Shown here: piece after piece, positions 52,732-62,238 of the stretch
How positions within the stretch are numbered: position 1 is the stretch's first letter
How the letters are laid out: each line of letters opens with the position of its first letter
Source of the DNA: Mariniblastus sp.
GTDB lineage: Bacteria; Planctomycetota; Planctomycetia; Pirellulales; Pirellulaceae
Length of the DNA: 64,000 nt
Direction of reading: 5' to 3'
Assembly: GCA_011523945.1 (NCBI GenBank)
Contig: WTFU01000102.1
Location: 1 to 64,000 of the forward strand
Made by a program: the position numbers and the translations under genes
Notes under the pieces: generated by a model
Databases searched by the model: none
What the model was told of the DNA's origin: nothing
What the model saw: the letters and a program-made list of their open reading frames with translations, nothing else

Positions 52732-55293
52732 ATGTGCTCGTCAGATCCCGATAGAATTGAATTTTCAGCAACACGACGTCGGCCATCTTATCAGCCGATG
52801 CTGCTCGTGGCCGTTGCCTTTGCAATGGGTATATTATTGGACCGGATGGGGGACCTTAATTGGCGTTTTTCGTTTTGTTCATCTTGGTTGTGCTTATTCA
52901 GTTGGTTGATCATTTCGCGGTGTCCAGCGATTCCCAGAATGGAATGGATTTTAATTTCATTGGGTTCTAGGTTCAAACGAGAGAGAGTCGCCTCAATCAT
53001 TCTTCTTGTTGGCATTTTGTTTGGCGGTTCCTTCTGGCATCACGGTCGTTGGAATTGGTTTTCACATGATGAAGTTGGCCGTTATGCAATGGAGGTTTCG
53101 CGTCCTTGTTGTGTTGAAGCGCAGGTTGTTTCAGAGCCATTGTGGGTGATCTCAGACGTGACTTTTGGGATCCGTCCCGAGATGAAAATGAATACCCGTC
53201 TGCTATTGAAAGTGAGTCGTTTGCGAGATGGTCTAGATTGGGTAGATGTAGGTGGAGTCTGTGATCTTGTGATCCACCAATCCGTGAACGGCATTCGCTC
53301 GGGTGATCGAATCGAGGTATTTGGTTACTTAGTAAAGAGCTCGCCGCCGAATAACCCCGGCGGTTTCGATTATCAGGAGTACTATCGCGGAAAAGCTAAA
53401 TGCGCAGTTATACACGCGTATCAAGCTGAAAGTGTTCGTGTGATTGAGTCAGCCAATTGGTTTACAACACGCTGGATTTCAAGTTTAAGGCAGGGATTTA
53501 ATGAATTGGCTTGGAAGTACATACCCAGCCCTGAAGCAGGGTTCGCGTCTGCCATTCTGCTCGGGAATCGAGAACAGTTGTCACGAGTTCGACGCCAAAG
53601 ATTTTTGGAAACAGGCACCTCGCACTTGCTGGCGATATCCGGGCTTCACGTCGGGGTTTTAGCTGGGGCGTTCTTTTGTTTTTTTCGTTTTGGAGTTTTT
53701 AGTCGAAGAAAAAGCCTGTGGTTAACAATCATTTTTGTGCTGTTTTATGCTTGGCTTGTCGAGTTTCGTTCACCGGTTTTACGAGCATCGATCTTGGTGA
53801 CCCTTTATTGTCTTGGGCGACTTCTAGGGGAAGGAAGTTTTTCTTTTAATTTACTTGCGATCGCTGGAGTTGTGGTTTTAATAATCAACCCAAGCGATCT
53901 TTTTGGGATTGGCCCCCAACTTTCTTTTCTTGCCGTCGCTTCATTAACCATCACTGCTGATTGGATTTTTGGGCAACCTTCGGTTAATCCAATTCAGCGA
54001 TTGATTGCGGGGACTAGGTCTCCTCTGGTCCGAATTTGGAATTGGATGTTTCGACAGTGTCGGAAGGCTATGTTAGTTAGCTTTGTGATTTGGCTGGTTG
54101 CTTTACCGTTGGTCGCCTACCATTTTCATTTGGTCGCCCCGGTAGCCCTTGTGGCTAATCCTCTTCTACTCATGCCGATCGCTTTCAGCCTCTATGGCGG
54201 GATGGCGGTTTTGTTTTTAGGAGCGTTTTTGCCGTTACTCGCGACGCTATTCGGCTCGCTGTGTCAGTTAAGTTTGGGGCTGGTCGAATGGTTGGTTGCC
54301 GTTTTTCAGCGAATCCCATTAGGGCATTTCTGGACGGCAGGTCCACCCGGTGTTTCAGTGATGCTGTTTTACACCGGAGCATTTTTATTGTTTGTGTATC
54401 CTAAGACGAAAATTCAACGAAGATGGCTACCCATTTGTTTTGTGGTTTGGTTGGTGTTTGCGTGGTTGATTCCAGCAAGATGGAGTGCCAAAGAAAGTGC
54501 TCGGCATGGGGGGGAGCTTGTTTGTACCTTTCTCGATGTCGGGCATGGCTCTAGTGTGTTGCTCCAGTTGCCTGATGGAAAGAATGTGCTTTACGATTCT
54601 GGCTCACTTGGTTCACCTGATTCTGGTGCTAGGAGTATTGCGGGAGCGCTTTGGTATCAGGGTGTTCAGCATATCGATGCGGTAGTGATTTCACATGCTG
54701 ACGCAGATCATTTTAATGCGCTCCCTCAATTGGCAAAGCAGTTCACGATTGGCCAAGTGTATGTCTCACGCATGATGCTGAAAGACCGGTCTCTACAAGT
54801 TAGGGCATTGCTGTCGTGTCTGGATGAGTCGGGTGTTGAGGTTGTGTCAGTTGCATCTGGAGATCGACTGTTCAAATCTTCTCTGGTTAGCTTCGACATT
54901 CTTAGTCCGCCTCGTGAGGGCATTCGTGGAAACGACAATGCCAATAGCATCGTATGGATGGTCGAGTACGGTGGGAGGCGAATTTTACTTCCCGGTGATA
55001 TCGAGGAGGAAGGATTGGCGCAATTGTTGGCTCGCAAGCCTGTCGAGATAGAGGTTTTAATGGCAGCTCATCATGGAAGTGCGAACAGTCTTCCTGCGAA
55101 ATTCATTCAATGGGCATCCCCTCAGTACACGGTTATCAGTTGTGGAAGGACTCGGCTAAGTGAATCGATGAATCAGAATTTTTCTGATTCTAAGAAGGCT
55201 GTCTTCAGAACCGATCGCGATGGCGCCGTGCAGTTTCGATTCAGACAAGAGGGAGAGGCGGTTGTGAGACGTTGGAAAACAGAGCCCTGGTGA
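52732..55293 (+). CDS. comEC: ComEC/Rec2 DNA-uptake channel
   Basis: ComEC is the inner-membrane channel for transforming DNA. The start at 52732 has TGGAG five bases before ATG; the open frame upstream is unlikely to be translated. The 853 residues have two helices, a DUF4131 region (about 95-260), the competence domain with many helices and LLAISGLHVGVLAG, and a C-terminal metallo-beta-lactamase domain with FLDVGHGSSVLLQL, SHADADHFNAL, LLPGDIE and MAAHHGS. The retractile pilus operon of this window could supply the DNA-capture fibre. Convergent with the ABC genes, 50 bases away. Confidence 0.92.
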   Translation: MCSSDPDRIEFSATRRRPSYQPMLLVAVAFAMGILLDRMGDLNWRFSFCSSWLCLFSWLIISRCPAIPRMEWILISLGSRFKRERVASIILLVGILFGGSFWHHGRWNWFSHDEVGRYAMEVSRPCCVEAQVVSEPLWVISDVTFGIRPEMKMNTRLLLKVSRLRDGLDWVDVGGVCDLVIHQSVNGIRSGDRIEVFGYLVKSSPPNNPGGFDYQEYYRGKAKCAVIHAYQAESVRVIESANWFTTRWISSLRQGFNELAWKYIPSPEAGFASAILLGNREQLSRVRRQRFLETGTSHLLAISGLHVGVLAGAFFCFFRFGVFSRRKSLWLTIIFVLFYAWLVEFRSPVLRASILVTLYCLGRLLGEGSFSFNLLAIAGVVVLIINPSDLFGIGPQLSFLAVASLTITADWIFGQPSVNPIQRLIAGTRSPLVRIWNWMFRQCRKAMLVSFVIWLVALPLVAYHFHLVAPVALVANPLLLMPIAFSLYGGMAVLFLGAFLPLLATLFGSLCQLSLGLVEWLVAVFQRIPLGHFWTAGPPGVSVMLFYTGAFLLFVYPKTKIQRRWLPICFVVWLVFAWLIPARWSAKESARHGGELVCTFLDVGHGSSVLLQLPDGKNVLYDSGSLGSPDSGARSIAGALWYQGVQHIDAVVISHADADHFNALPQLAKQFTIGQVYVSRMMLKDRSLQVRALLSCLDESGVEVVSVASGDRLFKSSLVSFDILSPPREGIRGNDNANSIVWMVEYGGRRILLPGDIEEEGLAQLLARKPVEIEVLMAAHHGSANSLPAKFIQWASPQYTVISCGRTRLSESMNQNFSDSKKAVFRTDRDGAVQFRFRQEGEAVVRRWKTEPW

Positions 55294-55343
55294 TCCGGAT
55301 CACCTCGACCGTCGTGCCAGCGTTTCATGCATGTGATTTGGAG

Positions 55344-56162
55344 CTAAGCCTCGTAGGCCGAAATGTACTCCCGGTTCGTAATTGCCCAGACGCCAATGCT
55401 GAGAGTGGTCAGGGTAACTGCCGTGAGGATGAAAATGTGAGTAGTCACAGCATAGCCATCGCCAAAAACCTCACGGTAGGCCATTTCGGAACTGCTTGGA
55501 AGGAACCATCCAAGCCAAGTCAACGAGATTTCCTGAAGGTGATAGCGGATGGAAAATTTATTCATGAGGACTCCCGGGACTGACCCCATGATGATGTCAG
55601 AGCCAATTACGAATCCGACTGAAAATGTCATAGCTCGCTTTATGAATAGAACACCCAATAACGAAAATACTGCTCCGTAAACGAGGCACGCGAGTAAAAA
55701 GATGCCGGAGAGGGAAAGCCAGAATCTCCCAGCGTCTTCCGTGCGGAGTTGGTTGTCAATCAAGAGCGTGCAGAGTGAGATTGAGATAATGCAAATTGCG
55801 AAAGAGACTCCGGATGAGGCTAGGAATTTCCCGAGAAAAATAGAGATTCTGCCACCGGGGCGGCTGGCGAGGAATACCCAGCTTTTACCCTCCAATTCTG
55901 CGCTGACATTAGGAGTTGCCCACAAAATCAAAGATAAGAGGCCGACTAAGCCAATTAATACGATGGTGAGTAAGGGAGTAAAATCTTGGAGAATGGAGTT
56001 GGAGATTTGAGTTCTCGAAAATCTGGCTCCTAGGATTAAGAGCCCCAGCATGGTCGGAGGGAATAAGGCCAGAACAAGCGATACAGAAGTGCGCTGAATC
56101 GTAAACGAACTTCGAATTTCAAACAGGCAGGTCGCGAGCGCATTTTGAAGAGTATTTCTCAT
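55344..56162 (-). CDS. ABC-2 type permease (second transporter)
   Basis: A 272-residue membrane protein with six helices (for example VSLVLALFPPTMLGLLILGA, PLLTIVLIGLVGLLSLILWA, FAICIISISLCTLLI, GIFLLACLVYGAVFSLLGVLF). WVFLASRPGGRISIFLGKFLASSG is the usual cytoplasmic coupling segment. Its start overlaps the ATPase gene stop by 4 bases. The cargo cannot be inferred. Confidence 0.8.
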   Translation of the reverse strand: MRNTLQNALATCLFEIRSSFTIQRTSVSLVLALFPPTMLGLLILGARFSRTQISNSILQDFTPLLTIVLIGLVGLLSLILWATPNVSAELEGKSWVFLASRPGGRISIFLGKFLASSGVSFAICIISISLCTLLIDNQLRTEDAGRFWLSLSGIFLLACLVYGAVFSLLGVLFIKRAMTFSVGFVIGSDIIMGSVPGVLMNKFSIRYHLQEISLTWLGWFLPSSSEMAYREVFGDGYAVTTHIFILTAVTLTTLSIGVWAITNREYISAYEA

Positions 56163-57106
56163 GACAGGCCCCCTTGAATTAACTCGCCTCGATGAAGTTT
56201 CATCAACATCGAAAAGAGTGTGTTGAGGGAATCATCGGTCGACCGAATTTCGGTTATTGAAATCTTATGCTGTTCGATGATTTTTGGAATGGCTTGGTAG
56301 AGTTGGGATGCCGAGCGTGTTGAGAATAAGATCTCGGTTGAGGAAGTGAATCTGAGCGATTCAATTTCACAGTGTTCGATCAATAGCTTTGCCAGCTGTT
56401 TGGGAGTCGGGGTGCGCATGGTCAATTCATAGGGTGTGTCGGCAAGGATATTTCGAACTTCCGAAGGAGAACCGGAAGCGAGTAGTCGACCTCCGGAAAT
56501 CAGCAAGAATGATGGGTTGATGGCTTCAACTTCATGGAGAATGTGACTCGCAAGAATCAAACCTTTTCCTTGAGAGGCCCATGTTTTTAGAAAGGCCGAC
56601 ATTTCGTGACGCCCAATTGGATCGAGACCGTTAAATGGTTCGTCAAGGATCAGTAAGTCAGGATTGTGGGCTATTGCCTGACCGATTTTTGCACGCTGGC
56701 GCATGCCGAGTGAATAATTTCTCATAGGTCTGTTCATCGCGTGGCTAAGCCCGACAAAGTCGAGGGACTCTTTCGCCTTTTTTTGAGCCTGTTTAAAGCG
56801 AAAACCATGCAGTTGGACCATGTAGGTGACCCATTCAAGCCCGGTAGCCCGCGGGTAATTAATTTCAACGGACGGACAGAGTCCAATTCGACGCAGTAAC
56901 TTGCTTTTCTTCCATGGATTGACGCCAAAAAGTGTTACCGATCCGATCGTTGGTTTGAGTTGTCCAAGAATTAGATTGATCAACGTGGTTTTTCCAGAAC
57001 CGTTGGGCCCCAATAAACCATAGGTGCCGGCCTGCAGGTTCAGGCAAATGTCGTTAACCCCGATTACATCGTTGTAGAGTTTCGTTGTGTGTTTTAGTTC
57101 AATCAT
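56159..57106 (-). CDS. ABC transporter ATP-binding protein (second transporter)
   Basis: A 315-residue ATPase: Walker A GPNGSGKTTL, signature YSLGMRQRAKIGQA, Walker B LLILDEPFNGLDP, H-loop ASHILHEVE. The C-terminal extension (about 215-315) is typical of ABC-2 export ATPases. It pairs with the overlapping permease gene downstream; 51 bases separate it from the first transporter's permease gene. Confidence 0.9.
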   Translation of the reverse strand: MIELKHTTKLYNDVIGVNDICLNLQAGTYGLLGPNGSGKTTLINLILGQLKPTIGSVTLFGVNPWKKSKLLRRIGLCPSVEINYPRATGLEWVTYMVQLHGFRFKQAQKKAKESLDFVGLSHAMNRPMRNYSLGMRQRAKIGQAIAHNPDLLILDEPFNGLDPIGRHEMSAFLKTWASQGKGLILASHILHEVEAINPSFLLISGGRLLASGSPSEVRNILADTPYELTMRTPTPKQLAKLLIEHCEIESLRFTSSTEILFSTRSASQLYQAIPKIIEQHKISITEIRSTDDSLNTLFSMLMKLHRGELIQGGLS

Positions 57107-57157
57107 GATTGTCTTACTACCTCGCCAGTCGGTTCATTCTTAACGTGGAAGCGTCAA

Positions 57158-58180
57158 TTACATAGGCGAGGATACTCTTCGGTAGAGGATCGTCATGGAG
57201 AAAGCAGTGATACCAAAAAGTGAAATAATCCCTCTCCACGATTCAGCGAATGTTTCAAATCCGAATATATACGACTGTAGGCTTCCCAGGCTGTTATATA
57301 GCGAAATTGCGGACCAGTTCGTCACAACTTCACTTCGCATGACCTCGGGATCCCATAGGGGAAGTCCCATTTGCAGAGCCGTGGCGAGAACGATGGTTAG
57401 CCAGGCTCCGTGGCCGAGCCCCCAAACGGCAAACCACGAGAAGTTGGCGAACCGGCTTTCCTGAGTCAACGAAGAAAGCATCAATGCGACTGCCGATGTC
57501 GGGATTACCAAACCAAATGTTGCAATGACAATTCGGACCGGGATATCCCAGGTCTGAGGAAATGTTGAAATGTCTGGAGACATTAACAATGCAATCATGT
57601 AAAGGCAAAGTGCCGGCAGCGTTGTGACTAAAGTTATGAAAATAGATGGAACGCAGATCTTGCCACAGATGTATTCGAGTTTGGAGATCGGTCGAGAGAA
57701 GTAAAGTAAAAATGCTCGTGATCGAATGTCTTGTGAGATTAGCGACGGGGCGATAAATCCGACAAGAAACAAAATAACAATTGCTTGCGGATATCTGAAA
57801 AACGACATCAGCATCCATCGCCAAATTGTATTTCGAATTTCAGGAATGTCACCAGATTGAAAAACGTTTTGGAGATCATCGACACCTAGGAAAAACGAAA
57901 ATCGATTCGTTATTGATTCCGTTAGCGCGAGCATGGCGGCTTGGTTGAGGCTGCCGTCCCCCCCCACGAGACTGAGTTGATCGGCAATGAGTTGTTTCTC
58001 AATAACGAAGAAACCCGCTGCCCAGTATGTCATCGGAAGCCACGCGGTTAGCATGATCCGTTTGACCCATTTGGATTTCAGTGCGAGTTGCACGCCGATG
58101 CGGCAGATCGCCAGCCATCGGAAAAGTGATGAGTTTTTTTCATTTGTCAACCTCCTGTAACCAACATCATGGATAGGCAT
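57158..58180 (-). CDS. ABC-2 type permease (first transporter)
   Basis: A 340-residue membrane protein with about six helices, including MLTAWLPMTYWAAGFFVI, MLMSFFRYPQAIVILFLVGFIAPSL and a large loop between the first two helices. ISQDIRSRAFLLYFSRPISKLEYICGKI is the ABC-2 coupling pattern also seen in NosY- and GldF-like permeases. It overlaps the ATPase gene end by one base. Confidence 0.8.
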   Translation of the reverse strand: MPIHDVGYRRLTNEKNSSLFRWLAICRIGVQLALKSKWVKRIMLTAWLPMTYWAAGFFVIEKQLIADQLSLVGGDGSLNQAAMLALTESITNRFSFFLGVDDLQNVFQSGDIPEIRNTIWRWMLMSFFRYPQAIVILFLVGFIAPSLISQDIRSRAFLLYFSRPISKLEYICGKICVPSIFITLVTTLPALCLYMIALLMSPDISTFPQTWDIPVRIVIATFGLVIPTSAVALMLSSLTQESRFANFSWFAVWGLGHGAWLTIVLATALQMGLPLWDPEVMRSEVVTNWSAISLYNSLGSLQSYIFGFETFAESWRGIISLFGITAFSMTILYRRVSSPM

Positions 58181-59118
58181 TAATCGACCTCCTCAGTATT
58201 GGGAGATTCGGTTACGGTTGAGAGAAAGACCTCTTCAAGTGAATTCCGAGCTGGAATAAGCGATTGGATATTAACTCCGGTTTGGTAGGCAGCCTTCCAA
58301 ATGATCTCCGGCAATTCTGGTGACTGACTGGCGACCGTTAACGTTCCATCCGGGTTTTTGATCACTTCAACATCATTCGTGTCCAGTTCCTGAGCAAGTT
58401 GGTCAATATTTTCAATCGCTCGAATGCAGAACGAGGGATTAGTCGTTCGATTAAGGTTGGCCAGTGGTTCGCAAAGTTTGACTTTCCCCTGAGAGAGAAT
58501 AACAACGTCGTCACAGATCGCTTGAACATCCGGTAAGATATGCGTCGAAATCAAAACGGATTTCCCCATTTGAGAAGCCAACAATCGGATTCGTTTTAAG
58601 AGAGTCTCACGCTCCTCGGGGTCCAGGCCGGACGTTGGTTCATCGAGAATTAAGAATTCGGGATCGTGAACGATCGCCGAAGCAAATTTTATTTTTTGCC
58701 GCATGCCCGTGGAATAAGTGTCTACCATTCGGTAGCGTTCCTGTTTCATGTCGCAGAAATCCAGGATTTCGTGAGCCCGACGCAGCGATTCGGTTTTGGG
58801 AATTCCTGATAAGCAACCAGAAAATTGAACCGCATTGACGCCCGAAAGCCCGGAAATGTAACAGTCGTCTTCGGGCATGTATCCAATCCGATTGCGGATT
58901 TGGCGTCCCTGTTTCCGTACGTCGAAGCCGAGGAAAGATGCTGTGCCACTGGTGGGTTGAACTAACCCGAGTAGTAATTTTATGAGGGTAGACTTACCAG
59001 CACCATTGGGGCCGAGCAATCCTGTAATTCCCGCGCGAATCTCAAGGTCAATGCCGTCGAGAGCCCGCATGGATTTGAAGGACTTCGTGATTTGCTTTAA
59101 AGAAATCAGGCTCGTCAT
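58180..59118 (-). CDS. ABC transporter ATP-binding protein (first transporter)
   Basis: A 312-residue ATPase: Walker A GPNGAGKSTL, signature YSTGMRQKIKFASA, Walker B FLILDEPTSGLDP, H-loop STHILPDV. It is the first gene of a four-gene minus-strand run ATPase-permease-ATPase-permease. The two ATPases are alike in plan but differ in sequence, so this is not a recent duplication. Confidence 0.9.
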   Translation of the reverse strand: MTSLISLKQITKSFKSMRALDGIDLEIRAGITGLLGPNGAGKSTLIKLLLGLVQPTSGTASFLGFDVRKQGRQIRNRIGYMPEDDCYISGLSGVNAVQFSGCLSGIPKTESLRRAHEILDFCDMKQERYRMVDTYSTGMRQKIKFASAIVHDPEFLILDEPTSGLDPEERETLLKRIRLLASQMGKSVLISTHILPDVQAICDDVVILSQGKVKLCEPLANLNRTTNPSFCIRAIENIDQLAQELDTNDVEVIKNPDGTLTVASQSPELPEIIWKAAYQTGVNIQSLIPARNSLEEVFLSTVTESPNTEEVD

Positions 59119-59368
59119 GGTAGAAACTAGAGTTGATATTTCAGGAAAGGGCTTAGTTTTTCGACTTAAGTTTTTAAGATGCCATGTCGGTGCAAAGCGT
59201 CAGGGCATGGATTGGTTGGAATGAAAATCAAGCATTAAAAGATTGACGTGCAGAGGTGAGGCTGAGCCGTGATACGAATCTTTGGTGGGATCTGATTTTA
59301 CCTATCGCACCATCACTGAATCTAACAACCGCATGCCTGATAGAATTAGTCCCGGCTGATAAATTTGG

Positions 59369-59692
59369 CTACCAGCCCATCACCATATTCGATTCGATTG
59401 ATTTTCGAGCTTGCTCGAGGTCAGTACCCGTTTCTTGCATATACAACCGTATCGCGTGAACTTTGTCTCCGGACGCTTTGGCAAGGCAGTCCCGGGCAAT
59501 ACCGCAGGGGTCAGATTCAGCGGTAATCCCGAGCACACCTTTTGAAATAACCCAACTATTTCGGGGGCGTTTGGTAAGCCGGACGATATTTTCCCCGGGG
59601 TAACAATCGGCAGCGACCGTGGTTGCTGCTCCCTCGTCGTCCGCCCAGGTAATGATGATGTGTGCGTCTGTCTCAACTTCAAAAAGCGGCAT
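59369..59692 (-). CDS. Small protein with an L7/L12 C-domain-like tail
   Basis: A 107-residue cytoplasmic protein; GCAGGAATAAC before the ATG supports the start. The C-terminal part AIRLYMQETGTDLEQARKSIE resembles the helix-turn-helix segment of ribosomal protein L7/L12 C-terminal domains (AIKLVREATGLGLKEAK type). The N-terminal half (about 1-75) has three Cys and no match I recognise. L7/L12-tail-like small proteins of unknown function exist in many bacteria. It stands alone between birA and the ABC genes. Confidence 0.6.
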   Translation of the reverse strand: MPLFEVETDAHIIITWADDEGAATTVAADCYPGENIVRLTKRPRNSWVISKGVLGITAESDPCGIARDCLAKASGDKVHAIRLYMQETGTDLEQARKSIESNMVMGW

Positions 59693-59919
59693 GGTTGTTA
59701 TTCCTGCAAGATGATTTCAGTGTTCAGTGAATGGCTCAGTGGCAACCATGTCAGTGCGTAGGCTGATGTGATTCGGTAAGGCCTAAAACTTATCTCTCGA
59801 TTCGGTTTTGAGGCGGGGCTTTATTTTGACACCGGACTGAAAATTATTCCAGTATTGGCAAGCAAATAATAGGAGCTGAATGTGAAAATTAACGCGCTCA
59901 AACTCGCAGAGCGGTGCTT

Positions 59920-60747
59920 TTAGCCAGAGGAAACTAACTTCTGGACGGATCCGCTGTGGATTGTCTGAATTTGATTTTCTGATTCGATTCTTAATCCACC
60001 GTCCGAAGTGATTCCGAGGCAAATTCCGTTCAGCGTTGCTCCCGATGGAGAGGTAACGATTACCGCGTGCTCGCGCCACAACAGGACTTGGTTGAATTGG
60101 TCGACTATTTGCTGTGGGGATTCAGTGACGATTGAGATTTGTTTTTCCAGCTCAGTTAGGATTTTGATGAGAATGTTTGAAAGTGAGTTGGAGTGACCGG
60201 ATACTTGCGCGAGACTGGTGGCGGGCGTGGTTTCCCGAGATGCCCGGCGATCGTCCATCTCTTGCAGTGTTGGCAAGTTGAAATTGTTGATGTTTGCACC
60301 GATCCCAATAATTGAATAAGGGTTTGCGTCAGTGACAACCGATTCGACCAGAATGCCCGCTATTTTCTTTTCGTTTAACATGACATCGTTAGGCCATTTA
60401 ATCTCAAAATCGTGTGTCGGTTCGATCAATTTCAAGGCGTTAGCAACCGCCAGGGCGGAGGCGAGTGAGATCAGCCCCGACGGGGGAGAGATTCGGCGGT
60501 CTATTTGGTTATTTGAAATGGAAGTTGCGTAGGTGAACGTTAAACTTCCTGTGCCGGACCACCATTGGCGACTGCGCTGGCCGCGTCCCCTCGTTTGGGA
60601 CTCTGCAATAATTACCGCCGGTGAATGGAGAGTGGACTCACGCAGCAACTCAATTGCTCGGTCGTTGGTCGAGTGGATTTGAGAATGAACTTCGATGTAT
60701 GCGGCAGGAAACGCGTTGCTGATTTTCTGTTCATCGAAGGTGGGCAT
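59920..60747 (-). CDS. birA: Biotin--protein ligase, monofunctional
   Basis: BirA attaches biotin to the carboxyl-carrier protein of acetyl-CoA carboxylase and similar enzymes. The 275 residues carry the biotinyl-5'-AMP loop as TRGRGQRSRQW, then GSLTFTY, FEIKWPNDVMLNEKKIAGILVES and IGIGANINNF. There is no N-terminal helix-turn-helix, so it is the non-repressor form. The C-terminal SH3-like domain (GATLNGICLGITSDGGLRIE) is present. Confidence 0.92.
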   Translation of the reverse strand: MPTFDEQKISNAFPAAYIEVHSQIHSTNDRAIELLRESTLHSPAVIIAESQTRGRGQRSRQWWSGTGSLTFTYATSISNNQIDRRISPPSGLISLASALAVANALKLIEPTHDFEIKWPNDVMLNEKKIAGILVESVVTDANPYSIIGIGANINNFNLPTLQEMDDRRASRETTPATSLAQVSGHSNSLSNILIKILTELEKQISIVTESPQQIVDQFNQVLLWREHAVIVTSPSGATLNGICLGITSDGGLRIESENQIQTIHSGSVQKLVSSG

Positions 60748-60819
60748 ACTACTTTAGGCCAAAATCAAATGAGATGATCCATCTTAAATCTTCAGTAGGG
60801 CATCCGATCTGTTGGTGAA

Positions 60820-61992
60820 CTATTCCTTGGGGAGTAGCTTATTTGTGCTGCCCGGAGCATAGGTGCTTTTACCAAATAAAATCGAGGGCGGGAGATCAAC
60901 TTCGTTGCTGTTATTTTGGACTGCTGACTTGCTGTCAGTGTTGTCGATGGGCGGGATTTGTTGTGCTTGTGGAAGTTTAAAGGCTGGAGGTGGAGATGGC
61001 GCCGGGGCGGAGCCAAGTGAGTTGTTGATGTCAGCGGGAGGGGGGGTCGCTCTAACTGGTTTCTGCGGAAATGGTTTTTGTGCAAATGAATCAAAGTTGG
61101 TCGAAGGATATTTGATTTGGGGTGTCGGAGTGGGGTTGGACGATTTATCAATTGGTTGGCTGGGGGCCTTAAACTCATTATTCGTGGGAGTGTTCTGAGA
61201 GAGTGTCGATTTATTTGGGTTCGGTGTGGCCTTGTTATTTTGTAGAGCCTTTAGCTGTTCCTGTGCAAGTAATAGCTCGGATCTAATTTTAGCAGCTTCG
61301 GATGAACTGGAGTTGGTCTCGGGTTGCGGTTTTTTGTTGTTGCTACCATTGAACTTAAAGGCAGAGTTGTCAGTGAGTGAGCCACCAAATTCAAGAAGGT
61401 TGGTATTTTTACTGGGGGCTGCAGGGTTAGGCGCCTTGAATCCGGAATTCGATGGTACGCTATTTTGGGTTGAATTTTGCGTCGAAACGAAGTCATTCTT
61501 GTTGCTTTTGAATTGTCCCGTGAATCCGTTCGTCTGAACATTCGGCAAATCACGGCCAGCAAAACTGTCCGTTGAATTTTTTGGGCTGGATGGTTTCTTT
61601 TTGGATAACCCATTCACTTGATAAGGTTTTCGGATTGGGTTGGTAGTGTTTTCTGAAACTTTGGTGACTTCTTGCCGCAATTCATTGATACTGCCTAGTT
61701 GTTGTCTCTCTCCGGCGGGTGGTGATTTTAACTCCATCACGATGTCCTCTTGCTCAGGGTCGAGAGGGCTGGGGGAGAAATGGCGTGCCGGAGGTGGAGG
61801 CGTTTCTTTGTTGTCACTTGCGCTGAGTTTATCTTCTGTTTCCCAGAACTTGAAGTTCTTTGGTTGAGGTAAAGAGGTCTTGCCGGAAGGGAATCCAAGC
61901 TTACAGCCTGTTGAAATTGAAAAAGTGCCAATAATGATGCAGCACATCAGCCAATTAGATTTTGTAGTTTGAACGGGATTCATGTCACTCAA
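60820..61992 (-). CDS. Pro/Asn/Ser-rich lipoprotein, unknown function
   Basis: A 390-residue protein. A hydrophobic segment (LMCCIIIGTFSISTGC) ends in a lipobox, with Cys near residue 30. The rest is low-complexity, rich in Pro, Asn, Ser, Lys and Gln, with one helical patch (SSSEAAKIRSELLLAQEQLKALQNN). This suits an extended, disordered envelope protein. Several other frames over this gene stay open because of its biased composition and are not genes. It lies 72 bases upstream of birA in the same direction. Confidence 0.68.
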   Translation of the reverse strand: MSDMNPVQTTKSNWLMCCIIIGTFSISTGCKLGFPSGKTSLPQPKNFKFWETEDKLSASDNKETPPPPARHFSPSPLDPEQEDIVMELKSPPAGERQQLGSINELRQEVTKVSENTTNPIRKPYQVNGLSKKKPSSPKNSTDSFAGRDLPNVQTNGFTGQFKSNKNDFVSTQNSTQNSVPSNSGFKAPNPAAPSKNTNLLEFGGSLTDNSAFKFNGSNNKKPQPETNSSSSEAAKIRSELLLAQEQLKALQNNKATPNPNKSTLSQNTPTNNEFKAPSQPIDKSSNPTPTPQIKYPSTNFDSFAQKPFPQKPVRATPPPADINNSLGSAPAPSPPPAFKLPQAQQIPPIDNTDSKSAVQNNSNEVDLPPSILFGKSTYAPGSTNKLLPKE

Positions 61993-62165
61993 CTCAACAT
62001 TACTCGTATAGAAACGAAACTTGCAAAATGGGATTTCGCGTGGCGAATCTTAGAGAGGGCGGCGACTTCCGTCAATGTCGACGGGCTCGTTCAACCGAGA
62101 GGCGTTTGGGGTAAAACGCGGTAAGCAAAAACAAAGCATGTATCACGGTTGTTACTTGCTAGCAT

Positions 62166-62195
62166 GAAAAAAGGGCCGTGCAATTGCAGGCCCTT
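62166..62195 (-). terminator. Terminator of the superoxide dismutase gene
   Basis: A stem AAGGGCC / GGCCCTT (62171-62177 and 62189-62195) is extended by an inner TGCAA / TTGCA pair with a bulged G. On the minus strand it is followed by a run of T (62170-62167 and the stem end). It lies 44 bases after the sod stop. Confidence 0.8.
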
Positions 62196-62238
62196 CTCTA
62201 AAATCAATGACACCAAGCTACCACGCTAAAACGTTCCG

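Noticed and set aside
61226-61613. Long frames opposite and beside the Pro/Asn-rich lipoprotein gene
   Set aside because: They arise from the biased composition of the real gene and show no domains.
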